DNA of 64,000 bases from Maribacter_C sp947494565 (GCF_047345415.1 NZ_JBLFEP010000004.1:496001-560000); one strand, 5' to 3'. Counted from the first letter of the stretch, positions 35,192 through 45,228 are shown. A program made the numbers and translations. Notes: generated by a model from the letters alone, not told the origin.

Positions 35192-36673
35192 ATGCAATTG
35201 TACCAAAGTCAAGTGCTGAAAATCTATAATTCCCTGAGTGGAAAAAAAGAGGTTTTTACCCCCTTAAATGAAGGCCATATCGGCATGTATGTCTGTGGTC
35301 CAACGGTATACAGTAATGTACACCTTGGTAATTGCCGCACCTTTATGTCTTTTGACATGATATTCAGGTATTTCAAACACTTGGGCTACAAAGTGCGTTA
35401 TGTACGAAACATCACCGATGCCGGGCATTTAGTGGATGATGCCGAAGATGGAGAGGATAAGATCGCCAAAAAGGCGCGCTTGGAAAAACTAGAGCCCATG
35501 GAAGTCGTACAACGATACACCGTGGATTTTCATTCGATTCTTCAAAAATTCAATTTTTTACCTCCGAGCATTGAGCCTACCGCAACTGGTCATATCATCG
35601 AACAAATTGAAATCATTAAGGATATTCTTGAGAAAGGGTATGCCTATGAGATCAATGGATCTGTATATTTTGATGTCACCAAATTTAACGAGGACCACGC
35701 CTATGGAAAATTAAGCGGAAGAAAGCTAGAGGATATGATTGCCAATACCCGTGAGCTTACCGCCCAGGACGAAAAAAAGAGTCCACAAGATTTTGCACTT
35801 TGGAAAAAAGCCGAACCACAACATATTATGCGCTGGCCTTCTCCTTGGGGTGATGGCTTTCCAGGTTGGCATTTGGAATGTACCGCGATGAGCACTAAAT
35901 ATTTGGGAGACACGTTTGACATCCACGGCGGCGGAATGGATTTAAAATTCCCGCACCATGAGTGTGAAATTGCCCAAGCTGAAGCGAGCAACGGCCGTTC
36001 TCCCGTAAACTATTGGATGCATGCCAATATGTTGACCCTTAATGGGAAAAAAATGGCGAAATCAACGGGAAATAGCCTTTTGCCGGGGGAAATTTTTTCA
36101 GGTGACAATGCCATTCTTAGCAAGGCGTTTTCTCCATCGGTTGTGCGATTCTTTATGATGCAGGCCCACTATACCAGTATATTGGATTTGAGCAACGATG
36201 CCCTACTCGCCTCCGAAAAAGGGTTTCACCGCTTAATGGACGCCCTACAAATACTCAAGAGTCTTGAGTCAGGAAAAAACTCGGATTTCGATGTGACCAG
36301 CTGGAAACAGAAATGCTACGACGCCATGAACGATGATTTTAATTCGCCGATTTTGATCGCCCACTTGTTCGAGGCCGTAAAGCATATCAATGCGATTAAA
36401 GAAGGGCGAGAAAGTATTTCCGAAGCGGACAAAGCGCTTTTGGAAGCTACCATCAGTTCCTTTGTTTTTGATGTATTGGGTCTTGAAAACAAGAGTGAAA
36501 GCGAAGCAGGCACCGATAAGCTTGCCGGCGTCGTTGAACTTTTGATTCAAATGCGCAAGGAAGCACGTGATAACAAAGATTTTGCGACCTCCGACAAAAT
36601 TAGGGACCAACTGGCCGAAATGGGCATTCAGTTAAAAGACGGTAAAGAGGGAACGACCTTTAGTGTTTCTTGA
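35192..36673 (+). CDS. cysS: Cysteinyl-tRNA synthetase
   Basis: 493 residues, full length. Class I enzyme that charges tRNA-Cys. Signatures: YVCGPTVYSNVHLGN (HIGH equivalent and first zinc Cys), HLECTAMS and HHECEIAQ for zinc, and KMAKS at 287-291 as KMSKS equivalent. The C-terminal helical anticodon domain is complete. Probably co-transcribed with folE. Confidence 0.98.
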   Translation: MQLYQSQVLKIYNSLSGKKEVFTPLNEGHIGMYVCGPTVYSNVHLGNCRTFMSFDMIFRYFKHLGYKVRYVRNITDAGHLVDDAEDGEDKIAKKARLEKLEPMEVVQRYTVDFHSILQKFNFLPPSIEPTATGHIIEQIEIIKDILEKGYAYEINGSVYFDVTKFNEDHAYGKLSGRKLEDMIANTRELTAQDEKKSPQDFALWKKAEPQHIMRWPSPWGDGFPGWHLECTAMSTKYLGDTFDIHGGGMDLKFPHHECEIAQAEASNGRSPVNYWMHANMLTLNGKKMAKSTGNSLLPGEIFSGDNAILSKAFSPSVVRFFMMQAHYTSILDLSNDALLASEKGFHRLMDALQILKSLESGKNSDFDVTSWKQKCYDAMNDDFNSPILIAHLFEAVKHINAIKEGRESISEADKALLEATISSFVFDVLGLENKSESEAGTDKLAGVVELLIQMRKEARDNKDFATSDKIRDQLAEMGIQLKDGKEGTTFSVS

Positions 36674-36857
36674 CTTTTCCATCAATAACCAGCAGCTGAT
36701 TCAATAGGTACAATCAGCGCGTGGAATTATGAGCATCGCTCAAGCATACGACACGGAATATTCACTATCCGTTCTTGATGTAAGGCAGCCAAAATCATAC
36801 TAGACAGGAGAATGCCTTTCTTTTTACATCCGGCCAGCGAAACTCTAAATAGGTAAA

Positions 36858-37079
36858 ATGAAGAAAATACTCATAGCCCCTTTTGTATGGCTGGTACGGT
36901 TCTACCAACTTGCCATATCTCCTTATACTCCGGCAAGCTGTCGCTATACGCCCACCTGTTCACAATATACACTTGAGGCCTTGAAAAAACACGGACTCTT
37001 GAAGGGAGGGTGGCTCGCGGTGAAGCGCATTTTCAGTTGCCACCCCTGGGGTGGAAAAGGTTATGATCCCATTCCTTAA
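36858..37079 (+). CDS. yidD: Membrane protein insertion efficiency factor YidD
   Basis: 73 residues. Diagnostic motif CRYTPTCSQYTLEALKKHG and the C-terminal CHPWGGKGYDPIP. YidD is a short amphipathic protein that assists YidC-mediated membrane insertion. It usually sits in the rpmH-rnpA-yidC region; here it stands alone between cysS and lgt. Confidence 0.95.
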   Translation: MKKILIAPFVWLVRFYQLAISPYTPASCRYTPTCSQYTLEALKKHGLLKGGWLAVKRIFSCHPWGGKGYDPIP

Positions 37080-37214
37080 AAAACAGAAATCAATACACGA
37101 AGTTTGATTGACCCGATAACTTAAGGTTTGGCCGTTTGCATTAAGAGATGATTTGATTTCGTTCTTTGGGGGCAAGTGGGCATTTAGTATCTTAGCCCTT
37201 CAAAATAAAGCTAC

Positions 37215-38171
37215 ATGTACTTTTTAGGTATTACCTGGAACCCTAGTGAAACGCTTTTCAACATTGGGCCCTTGCAAATCAAATATTACAACCTACTCTG
37301 GATCGCGGCATTTGCCATTGGGTGGTTCTTGATGAAACGGATTTTCTTCAACGAAAAGAAGAGTATCGAACAGCTCGATTCCCTCTTTATCTATACGGTT
37401 CTGGCCACTATGCTCGGGGCACGTTTAGGTCATGTATTCTTCTACGATTGGGCCTATTATTCAGACCACTTATTAGAAATATTATTACCCATTCGGGAAA
37501 GTGCTAATGGCAGCCTTTTAGGATTTATCAATGGGTATGAATTTACCGGATTTACTGGGCTGGCAAGCCATGGGGCCGCTATTGGTATTATCATAGGTAT
37601 GTTTTTATATGTGAGGAAATATCCAGAATTCAAAGTATTATGGATTTTAGATCGGATCGTGATTCCTGTCGCCATTGGTGCATTTTGTGTGCGTTTGGGT
37701 AATTTTTTCAATTCCGAAATCGTTGGCAGAAAAGTAGATGAGTCGTTTATTTTCGCAACACGCTTTGTGAGGGATAGTATCGGAAAAGGTCAAGCCATGT
37801 CAATCACCAAGGAAAAAACCGTAAACGATGCCTACGCTGCGTTGGTCAGCAAACCTGAGTTTTCTGAATATATTAAAGATGTACCGTATAAGCATCCCGC
37901 GCAATTGTATGAAGGGGTAGCCTACATTTTCGTTTTCCTGATTTTATACTATTTCTACTGGAAGACCGACAAAAAAAACAAGCCAGGCTTCCTTTTTGGC
38001 ACCTTTTTAGTGTTGCTCTGGGGTATCCGTTTTTTCGTCGAGTTCGTCAAGGAACGCCAAAATGAATTGGATGAGTCCTTCACTTTGGCTATAGGTCAAA
38101 TGCTCAGTATTCCTTTTATTATAATCGGCTTGTATTTTATGTTCCGACCCATGAAAGCGTCGGGGAGTTAG
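37215..38171 (+). CDS. lgt: Prolipoprotein diacylglyceryl transferase
   Basis: 318 residues, seven membrane segments. It attaches diacylglycerol to the lipobox Cys, the first step of lipoprotein maturation in the inner membrane. Visible: the H-bearing ASHGAAIG loop, RIVIPVAIGAFCVRLGNFFNSEIVG with the conserved Arg, and HPAQLYEG. A longer loop around 190-225 is usual in Bacteroidota. Directly upstream of a DUF192 lipoprotein gene, itself a likely substrate. Confidence 0.96.
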   Translation: MYFLGITWNPSETLFNIGPLQIKYYNLLWIAAFAIGWFLMKRIFFNEKKSIEQLDSLFIYTVLATMLGARLGHVFFYDWAYYSDHLLEILLPIRESANGSLLGFINGYEFTGFTGLASHGAAIGIIIGMFLYVRKYPEFKVLWILDRIVIPVAIGAFCVRLGNFFNSEIVGRKVDESFIFATRFVRDSIGKGQAMSITKEKTVNDAYAALVSKPEFSEYIKDVPYKHPAQLYEGVAYIFVFLILYYFYWKTDKKNKPGFLFGTFLVLLWGIRFFVEFVKERQNELDESFTLAIGQMLSIPFIIIGLYFMFRPMKASGS

Positions 38172-38186
38172 GTGTAAGAAAAGATA

Positions 38187-38675
38187 ATGTTTAGAAAATC
38201 GTTTGTTTTATTTTTTAGTGTCGTTTTTTTAGGATGTTTTTCGTGTAAAGAGAATCCCGAAAGAACCGTAAAAACGGAACCCATCGTATTTCGTAAGGAA
38301 GGGGAACTGGTGATTAAAAGGCAGAAAGTCGATACGGTGATCACGATCTTCGACATCGAAATCGCGGAAACCGATTATGAAACTCAGACCGGTTTGATGT
38401 ACCGCGACCATATGGAGGCCCATCAAGGAATGCTCTTTATTTTTCCAGATGAACGCATGCATTCGTTTTATATGAAGAATACGGAAATACCCTTAGATCT
38501 TATTTTCATCAAAGCAGATTCGACCATTGTCAGTTTTCAAGAAAATGCCCGCCCATTGGATGAATCAGGGCTTTCTTCTAAAGTTCCGGTGACCTACGTG
38601 CTGGAAGTCAATGCAGGTCTTGTTCAAAAGTGGACCCTTGAGGTCGGTGATAAAATACAATTCATGAAAAACTGA
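38187..38675 (+). CDS. DUF192 lipoprotein
   Basis: 162 residues with lipoprotein signal (FLGCFSC). The DUF192 core is clear: TQTGLMYRDHM, GMLFIFPDERMHSFYMKNTEIPLDLIFI and a C-terminal VLEVNAG. Function is not established; members are small periplasmic beta-barrels. Starts 15 bases after lgt and is followed after 2 bases by the hydrolase gene. Confidence 0.93.
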   Translation: MFRKSFVLFFSVVFLGCFSCKENPERTVKTEPIVFRKEGELVIKRQKVDTVITIFDIEIAETDYETQTGLMYRDHMEAHQGMLFIFPDERMHSFYMKNTEIPLDLIFIKADSTIVSFQENARPLDESGLSSKVPVTYVLEVNAGLVQKWTLEVGDKIQFMKN

Positions 38676-38677
38676 TT

Positions 38678-39547
38678 TTGACTGTTCAAATCGAAAGAAT
38701 TGCCATACCAACAGCACACGGCACTCCTCTAGGTGTCACAAAATATTCATCGCCCAAACATAAAGAACGAACCATTGTTGTTTCTTCGGCAACAGGAGTG
38801 TTGCAGCAATACTATTCCAAATTCGCCCAATACTTCGCATCGCAAGGTTTTATAGTTTATACATTCGATTATAGCGGTATCGGGGAATCCTTGGTGAGCA
38901 CGAAGTCCCTGACAACCTTTGAAGGCGATTTGAAGAGCTGGGGAAGCATAGATCAGGCGACTGTCATCGATTATGCAAAGTATGAATATGAGCATCATAC
39001 GATTACCTTGATTGCACACAGCATTGGAGGCCAACTTCTCGGTTTTAATACCAATTATCGGTTAATCGATAAAGCGGTTCTAGTGGCCTGCCAAAGCGGA
39101 TATTGGAAAGAATTCAGGGGAATTCACCGCTATAAAATGTGGTTATTCTGGTATTTCTTGATTCCAGGATTGACACCACTTTTTGGTTATTTTCCGGCCA
39201 AAAAACTGGGGCTATTTGAAAACCTACCAAAGAGAATGGTCTATGAATGGGCTTCTTGGGGAAGAAAAGAGGCATACATGATGCATTTTGAAAACAAAAC
39301 GGATTATTTTTTCGACGCATTCAAAATTCCAATATTGTCCTTAAGTTTCCACGAAGATCCTTTTGCCCCGCAAAATACGGTCGATTGGTTGGCAAGGGTC
39401 TATACAAATTCAAAGGTGACCAGGGTTCACCACGATAAGACCCCGCAAGAGCGCAGCGCTAAACACTTTGGTTTTTTTAAATCTGCTTATAAAGAAGTAT
39501 TTTGGGAGCGAACGCATCAATGGATGCTCAATAACACCTATCAATGA
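38678..39547 (+). CDS. Alpha/beta hydrolase
   Basis: 289 residues from a TTG placed 2 bases after the DUF192 stop; no in-frame ATG is near. Alpha/beta-hydrolase marks: YTFDYSGIGES, nucleophile Ser in LIAHSIGGQL, an Asp in SFHEDPFAP and a late His in KHFGFF. Cytoplasmic, substrate unknown. Its stop overlaps the GNAT start by 4 bases (ATGA). Confidence 0.88.
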   Translation: MTVQIERIAIPTAHGTPLGVTKYSSPKHKERTIVVSSATGVLQQYYSKFAQYFASQGFIVYTFDYSGIGESLVSTKSLTTFEGDLKSWGSIDQATVIDYAKYEYEHHTITLIAHSIGGQLLGFNTNYRLIDKAVLVACQSGYWKEFRGIHRYKMWLFWYFLIPGLTPLFGYFPAKKLGLFENLPKRMVYEWASWGRKEAYMMHFENKTDYFFDAFKIPILSLSFHEDPFAPQNTVDWLARVYTNSKVTRVHHDKTPQERSAKHFGFFKSAYKEVFWERTHQWMLNNTYQ

Positions 39548-40065
39548 ACAACTATCTTCTCGACGGTTTTGAATCGGATCGTTTGTGCTTTCGAAAAGTC
39601 AACCCTTCCGATGCAAAGTTCTGGCTCCCATTTCATGAGGACCCTAGAACTTCCGAATTTTGGGACGGACTTCCTACCGATCCCACAACGGCCTGCGAAC
39701 AAGACTTGGAACGCACCTTTTATAGGTATTCCAATAACTTAGGAGGAAAAATGGCATTGATTTCAAAGACAACAGGTGAGTTTGTCGGTCAAAGCGGGCT
39801 TCTAGTACAAGAGGTCGATGCTAGAAAAGAACTTGAGATTGCATATTCACTTTTGCCAAAATTCTGGAAACAGGGTTATGCGATAGAAGCGGCATCCGCC
39901 TGTAAAGAATATGCGTTGTCGAAAAAGCTATCCCATTCGTTGATCTCCATTATTCATAAAGACAATATTCCCTCCCAAAAGGTCGCCCTGAAAAATGGAA
40001 TGAGGTATGACACTACTACGGATTATCACGGCAACCCCGTTTATATTTTTAGAATACACATATGA
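39544..40065 (+). CDS. GNAT family N-acetyltransferase
   Basis: 173 residues. RimJ/RimL-like layout: RLCFRKVNPSDAKFW near the N-terminus, AYSLLPKFWKQGYAIEAASACKEYA with the acetyl-CoA binding loop, and NIPSQKVALKNGM at the C-terminus. The substrate cannot be told. It overlaps both neighbours by 4 bases, so translation is coupled. Confidence 0.92.
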   Translation: MNNYLLDGFESDRLCFRKVNPSDAKFWLPFHEDPRTSEFWDGLPTDPTTACEQDLERTFYRYSNNLGGKMALISKTTGEFVGQSGLLVQEVDARKELEIAYSLLPKFWKQGYAIEAASACKEYALSKKLSHSLISIIHKDNIPSQKVALKNGMRYDTTTDYHGNPVYIFRIHI

Positions 40066-41297
40066 AGTTCGAACATTGGGCCGTCTTTATCAACAACGAA
40101 TCTCACAAGAGCGCGTTTATTCGTGCGGTATTGAACGGGCAACCTCCAAAGGCATTGAACGCCTTTAAGGATCGGAACGGTTCGCTATTCTCTAAAATCG
40201 CCATCGAACGGTTCATAGATGAAGAAGATCGGCATGGAAACAAGATCATTACCAAAGACCATGAACAGTCGCTGCGTTCTATGTCAAGTGGGGAACAGAA
40301 AAAGGCACTCCTTCACTACCTATTGGCAAAGCAGCCGGAATTTATGATCCTAGACAATCCTTTTGATAATTTGGACATCGATTCACAAGAAAAACTGACA
40401 CTTACCTTGGCCGCGGAATCGATTCGTACGGTTTTCGTACTCTTGATTAGCAGAAGGGTCGATTTGCTCCCGTTTATAATGAACTACGCAATCCTTGACA
40501 AACTCGAATTAAAGGTTCAAAATGATTTGAACTCCATAGGACCACAACTCATGGCGGAACCCTTCTCGGGAAAAATTCCAGAGCCACCCCAGAAATGGAA
40601 GTATACCACTAACGAATTGATCACATTGCAAAATATAAATGTCAGATTTGGGAACAAACCTATCTTACAAGACATTTGTTGGACTATAAAAAAGGGAGCG
40701 TTCTGGCAGCTTATTGGAAAAAATGGAAGCGGAAAAACAACTTTGCTCTCCATGATAACAGGTGAAAATCCGAAAGGTTATGGTCAGGAACTCTATTTGT
40801 TCGGCCGGAAGAAAGGAAGCGGGGAATCTATTTGGGATATTAAACGAAAAATCGGGTATTTCACTCCGGCAATGACCGACAAGTTCACTGGATACCATTC
40901 CGTAGAAAATATGATCATCTCAGGTCTGAACGACTCTATTGGCCTGTATATAAAACCAAGTGAAGCACAACAGCGTTTGGCTAAGGAATGGCTTGAATTA
41001 ATCGGAATGTGGCCAAGTAGAGACAGACACTTCCACGATTTAAGTATGGGCCAGAAAAGATTGGTAATGACCGTCCGCGCTATGATCAAACATCCCATGC
41101 TCTTGATTTTAGACGAGCCTACGGCAGGGTTGGATGATACCTCGGCCGCTTTGTTGGTCGCCCTTGTAAACAAGATGGCTCGCGAGAGCGCAATCGCAAC
41201 GATATTCGTTTCGCATCGAAAAGAACCAGGTCTCGATCCCGATCAAGTCTTCGAACTTCAACTACATGAAAAGGGTTCTAAAGGGTTGATCAAATAA
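40062..41297 (+). CDS. Double ABC ATPase (ModF/PhrA-like) with degenerate first half
   Basis: 411 residues with two ATPase halves and no membrane segment. The first half (1-170) has a signature MSSGEQKK and Walker B-like FMILDNPFDNLD but no P-loop at its start. The second half has Walker A GKNGSGKTT, signature LSMGQKR and Walker B LLILDEPTAGLDD. This resembles ModF-type proteins, not a transporter with its own permease. A repair or regulatory role is possible; function unknown. Last gene of the lgt to ABC run, before a terminator. Confidence 0.9.
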   Translation: MKFEHWAVFINNESHKSAFIRAVLNGQPPKALNAFKDRNGSLFSKIAIERFIDEEDRHGNKIITKDHEQSLRSMSSGEQKKALLHYLLAKQPEFMILDNPFDNLDIDSQEKLTLTLAAESIRTVFVLLISRRVDLLPFIMNYAILDKLELKVQNDLNSIGPQLMAEPFSGKIPEPPQKWKYTTNELITLQNINVRFGNKPILQDICWTIKKGAFWQLIGKNGSGKTTLLSMITGENPKGYGQELYLFGRKKGSGESIWDIKRKIGYFTPAMTDKFTGYHSVENMIISGLNDSIGLYIKPSEAQQRLAKEWLELIGMWPSRDRHFHDLSMGQKRLVMTVRAMIKHPMLLILDEPTAGLDDTSAALLVALVNKMARESAIATIFVSHRKEPGLDPDQVFELQLHEKGSKGLIK

Positions 41298-41326
41298 AAA
41301 AGAACCGCTAAAAGCGGCTCTTTTTT
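41296..41326 (+). terminator. Bidirectional intrinsic terminator between the ABC gene and secDF
   Basis: Stem AAAAAAGAACCGC with GCGGCTCTTTTTT (one A-C mismatch), loop TAAAA. T runs on both strands fit a terminator shared by the convergent ABC ATPase and secDF genes. Confidence 0.88.
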
Positions 41327-41349
41327 ATGATATGCTATAAAATCTAAAA

Positions 41350-44319
41350 CTATTCTTCTTTACCTCCGGTCTTGATTTTCTTGCTCAGCGAATCGAACAT
41401 CACAGGAGTAGCAATGAACAAAGAAGAGTAGGTACCTACGATAATACCGACAATCATGGCAAACATGAATCCTCGTAAAGACTCACCACCAAATATGAAA
41501 ATCGCCAATAACACGACTAAAGTCGTCAAAGAGGTATTCAAGGTTCTACTTAAGGTACTGTTCAGTGCCAGATCAACATTTTCGCCGTTGCCCCAGCCCT
41601 TTTCCCCGATAATCTCACGTATGCGGTCAAATACGACCACCGTATCATTCAGGGAGTAACCGATTACGGTCAATATCGCCGCAATAAACGCTTGGTCGAT
41701 TTCCATGTTAAAGGGCATGATGGTTCCGAAAAGGGAGAAGATTCCCAAGACGATCATAACGTCATGAAAAACCGCCGCGACAGCACCAAGGGAGAACTGC
41801 CATTTTCTAAAACGTAGTAAAATATAAAGGAAAACTACGGCCAGAGAACCTAAAATCGCTAAAAAAGCATTCTTCTTAATATCATCGGCAATGGTCGGAC
41901 CGACCTTTACGGATTGTAAAATACCTATGGAATCTTCCCCGCTCCCTACTACGAAATCAGCCTTACTTGTTCCGTCAGGTAAATATTTCTGCAATGACGT
42001 ATACAACTTATCGGTTATCTCATTGTCTACTTCTATACCTTCGACATCCACTTTATAAGGTGTGGTGATCTTAATTTGATTTGCCTCACCAAAACGTTTG
42101 ACATTGGTACCATTACCAAAGACATCGTTCAACTCCGAAGCTATTTCAGACGGATTCACCTGCTTTTCGAAACGAACCTGATACGAGCGTCCACCAATGA
42201 AATCAACCCCTTGCTGCAGTCCCGTTGTGAACAATGAAAACACTCCAACACCGACTAAAACCAAAGACACGATGTACGCGATCTTGCGCTTGGCCAAGAA
42301 TTTGATATTCATATTCTTGAATAGGTTCTTAGTAATTGCAGTAGAGAAATCAAGTGTTCTTCCCTTACCACTCAAATACCAATCAACTAGCAAACGTGTT
42401 ACAAAAATAGCAGTGAACAACGAGGTCAAAATACCTATCAATAAGGTAGTTGCGAATCCTTTGATTGGGCCTGATCCGAAAAGAAAAAGAATCAATGCTG
42501 TAAGTCCGGTGGTAACGTTGGCATCCAAAATCGATGATAGTGCATTGCTAAAACCATCGGCGACCGCCTGACCCTTACCTTTACCTTTAGCAAGTTCTTC
42601 CTTAATACGTTCAAATATCAGTACGTTGGCATCCACCGACATACCGATGGTTAAAACGATACCGGCAATTCCTGGTAAGGTCAATACCGCTTCTAAGCTA
42701 GTAAGTACTCCAAAAATCAATAGAATGTTCAAAAGAAGAGCGATATCGGCAAAAAGACCTGCCTTTCCGTAATAGAAAACCATCCAGACCAATACGATTG
42801 CCATGGCGATCAAGAAAGACATCAGCCCGCTATCGATAGCCTCCTGTCCAAGAGAAGGACCCACGATTTCAGATTGAATGATCTCCGCCGATGCCGGTAA
42901 TTTACCTGCGCGCAATACATTGGCAATATCCTTCGTTTGGGTGATGGAAAAAGAACCGGTTATTTCGGTATTTCCGCCACTGATACCACCTGGCACCGAA
43001 CAACCGGGTGCCGTGTATACCTTGTTGTCCAAAACAACGGCAATACCGGTGTTATGTAAATTGGCATCGCTAGTCAATTTCTGCCATTCCTTGGCTCCTT
43101 TCGAGTTCATGTTCATCGTCACGGCGGGCTTGCTAAATTGGTCAAAAGTATCTCGCGCGTCACTCACTACATCGCCACTCATTCTAGGAATGCCATCTCG
43201 GTTTGATTGCAAAGCGAACAAGTCAATAACTTCAGCATCCTCTGTCTCCGGCCTTCCCCATACAAACTTGGTAAATTGGATGTCGGCAGGCAACAATCGT
43301 TGTATCTCTGGCATTCTCAAGTACTCACCTACCTTAGCGGTATCCTTTGCAGCAGCTGAGAACATCGCATTTCTGCCAGGTGTCGGCGGAAGCAATAAAT
43401 CATACAAGGGATTGACCTGATTGGCGATCTCCAAAGAATCTGAACTTACATCCGACAATAGAGAGTCTAATTCGCTTTCGGGTTTGGTCTCCTCCTGTAC
43501 AGGAGTGTCGATCAAGGTTTTTAGCTTTTCATTCGCTTGAATCAAAAAGGTGCTAAAACTTGTGTTATTGGGCTCATAAGTTTCCCAAAACTCCAATTGC
43601 GCAGTACTTGAAAGTAACTCCTGCGCCCTGGCAATATCGCGTGCACCCGGAAGTTCTACCAAAATACGACCTGAGGTACCAATACGCTGAATATTAGGTT
43701 GAGTAACCCCGAAGCCGTCAATACGTTCGCGGAGTACCTCAAAAGCTGAGACAATGGATTCGTCGATTTTCGTTCGGATGATCGGTTTGACCTCATCATC
43801 ACTCATCTGAAAATTGACTGCATCACTAAGACCTTTGTTGGCAAAAATCTCGGGAGACGCCAATTTCGTATCGCCTTTAATCTTATCAAAGGCATCGAAA
43901 AATAAGTCCAAATAAGTATCATCACTATTTTTGGATTCCGCATCCGCATCGGCCAAAGCCTTGTTGAAGACCGGGTTTTTGGTATTGTTGGCCAACCCTT
44001 TTAGGATGTCCTTAATGGAGATCTGAAGTGTGACGTTAATACCTCCTTTTAAGTCAAGACCTTTGTTTAACTCCTTTTTCTTTGCGTTGTCATAGGTCGT
44101 AAATCCAAATATTGTATTTGACCCTACGGAATCCAAATAACTCGCGGTCAAAGCCTCTTGCTTTGAAATTGCATCAGGTTCCGAATCCGGAATTTCACTG
44201 ATAGCATACGCCTTGGCATCATCTTCAACCTTATTGGTAATGAACGTATACGACAGTTGATAGATACTCACTAACCCGAACAAGAAAGCAAAGAGCTTTA
44301 TTAGTCCTTTATTTTGCAT
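41350..44319 (-). CDS. secDF: Fused protein translocase subunit SecDF
   Basis: 989 residues, SecD and SecF in one chain as in other Bacteroidota. Twelve membrane segments; the large P1 periplasmic domain lies at about 80-480 with an extra acidic segment around 270-310. SecD marks: GLDLKGGINVTLQI, GTSGRILVELPGA, MSVDANVLIFERIKEEL. SecF marks: GVDFIGGRSYQVRF and GYSLNDTVVVFDRIRE. It uses the proton gradient to help SecYEG export. Confidence 0.98.
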   Translation of the reverse strand: MQNKGLIKLFAFLFGLVSIYQLSYTFITNKVEDDAKAYAISEIPDSEPDAISKQEALTASYLDSVGSNTIFGFTTYDNAKKKELNKGLDLKGGINVTLQISIKDILKGLANNTKNPVFNKALADADAESKNSDDTYLDLFFDAFDKIKGDTKLASPEIFANKGLSDAVNFQMSDDEVKPIIRTKIDESIVSAFEVLRERIDGFGVTQPNIQRIGTSGRILVELPGARDIARAQELLSSTAQLEFWETYEPNNTSFSTFLIQANEKLKTLIDTPVQEETKPESELDSLLSDVSSDSLEIANQVNPLYDLLLPPTPGRNAMFSAAAKDTAKVGEYLRMPEIQRLLPADIQFTKFVWGRPETEDAEVIDLFALQSNRDGIPRMSGDVVSDARDTFDQFSKPAVTMNMNSKGAKEWQKLTSDANLHNTGIAVVLDNKVYTAPGCSVPGGISGGNTEITGSFSITQTKDIANVLRAGKLPASAEIIQSEIVGPSLGQEAIDSGLMSFLIAMAIVLVWMVFYYGKAGLFADIALLLNILLIFGVLTSLEAVLTLPGIAGIVLTIGMSVDANVLIFERIKEELAKGKGKGQAVADGFSNALSSILDANVTTGLTALILFLFGSGPIKGFATTLLIGILTSLFTAIFVTRLLVDWYLSGKGRTLDFSTAITKNLFKNMNIKFLAKRKIAYIVSLVLVGVGVFSLFTTGLQQGVDFIGGRSYQVRFEKQVNPSEIASELNDVFGNGTNVKRFGEANQIKITTPYKVDVEGIEVDNEITDKLYTSLQKYLPDGTSKADFVVGSGEDSIGILQSVKVGPTIADDIKKNAFLAILGSLAVVFLYILLRFRKWQFSLGAVAAVFHDVMIVLGIFSLFGTIMPFNMEIDQAFIAAILTVIGYSLNDTVVVFDRIREIIGEKGWGNGENVDLALNSTLSRTLNTSLTTLVVLLAIFIFGGESLRGFMFAMIVGIIVGTYSSLFIATPVMFDSLSKKIKTGGKEE

Positions 44320-44529
44320 GGTATTATTTATTTAAGTTTAAAAAATTCTAATGTTGTGCGACCAAAATAGCTTCAATAACTATTGTTAACTATAGTACGG
44401 CCAATTTGTTATAGCCTAAAGAATATTACTTTTGAAAAAGTGCTTAAATTCCTTAGTTGTTTTATTACGGAAATAATCGTAAGAATGTATTCATTGACAA
44501 AAAGATGCCCCTAGGCAGTTTTTGCTCAA

Positions 44530-45144
44530 CTAGCAAGCGTAAGGTCCAGCCCTTACTTCCGGAATAATATGTGAAGTATTGTCTATTGCAATTGCAATGA
44601 CTTGATGCGCATTATAGGCAACCTTTGTAAGTAGTGCTTGCCCCAAGACCAAAGCATCATTGAAAAGCAAAACTGAAGGATTGGAAAATCCTTGATAATC
44701 AGGTCTCGATTGGGAAGCAAATTTTCCATTCAAACCCAGCCCGTCACCGGTTTTTTGCTGGAGATCTGATATCACCAAGCTAAAAGACTCCGGAAGTTCC
44801 TCCTTAGGAAAATCGAAAGGCAATTCACCAATATTACTATAAGTCAAAGAAAGCTTGCTATCTTGAGAAAGAAGTTCACCAACAGTAAGTGCATCGATAT
44901 CACTATAATAGCGTATGGTGAGCTTTACATCATCACTTTCTATTATCTCAATACCTGTAACACCTAAGTCGTGTAACTTTTTTGTAATGGTTGCCAACGC
45001 ATCGTCACAAGCAGTGAGTGAAGTCGTCTCAGCATCGGTAAATTGTAATACAATTTGCTGATTGGCTACTTTAGTTTGTTCTTGGTTTAGCCCTATTAAG
45101 GCCAAAAGAATAATTAAAGTACTGATGTACCATTTGGATTTCAT
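44530..45144 (-). CDS. Exported protein of unknown function
   Basis: 204 residues. An N-terminal hydrophobic segment (YISTLIILLALIGL) probably serves as signal or anchor. Acidic beta/alpha sequence follows, and the C-terminus ends in PEVRAGPYAC. I recall similar endings in flavobacterial proteins near secDF but cannot name a family. It lies 210 bases upstream of secDF and 139 bases downstream of mdh on the minus strand. Confidence 0.75.
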   Translation of the reverse strand: MKSKWYISTLIILLALIGLNQEQTKVANQQIVLQFTDAETTSLTACDDALATITKKLHDLGVTGIEIIESDDVKLTIRYYSDIDALTVGELLSQDSKLSLTYSNIGELPFDFPKEELPESFSLVISDLQQKTGDGLGLNGKFASQSRPDYQGFSNPSVLLFNDALVLGQALLTKVAYNAHQVIAIAIDNTSHIIPEVRAGPYAC

Positions 45145-45228
45145 GCGGCAAAGATAGAAATAAACATAGTATTACATAATATCTTTCCTACTATATGCAC
45201 TTCCGAAAGACATCCTGATATATGAAAA

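Noticed and set aside
36695..36718. Hairpin GCTGATT/AATCAGC between cysS and yidD
   Set aside because: There is only a seven-base stem and no T run, so it is too weak to call a terminator.
42878..43420. A 180-codon plus-strand frame opposite secDF
   Set aside because: It is antisense to the conserved SecD region and shows no recognisable motif.
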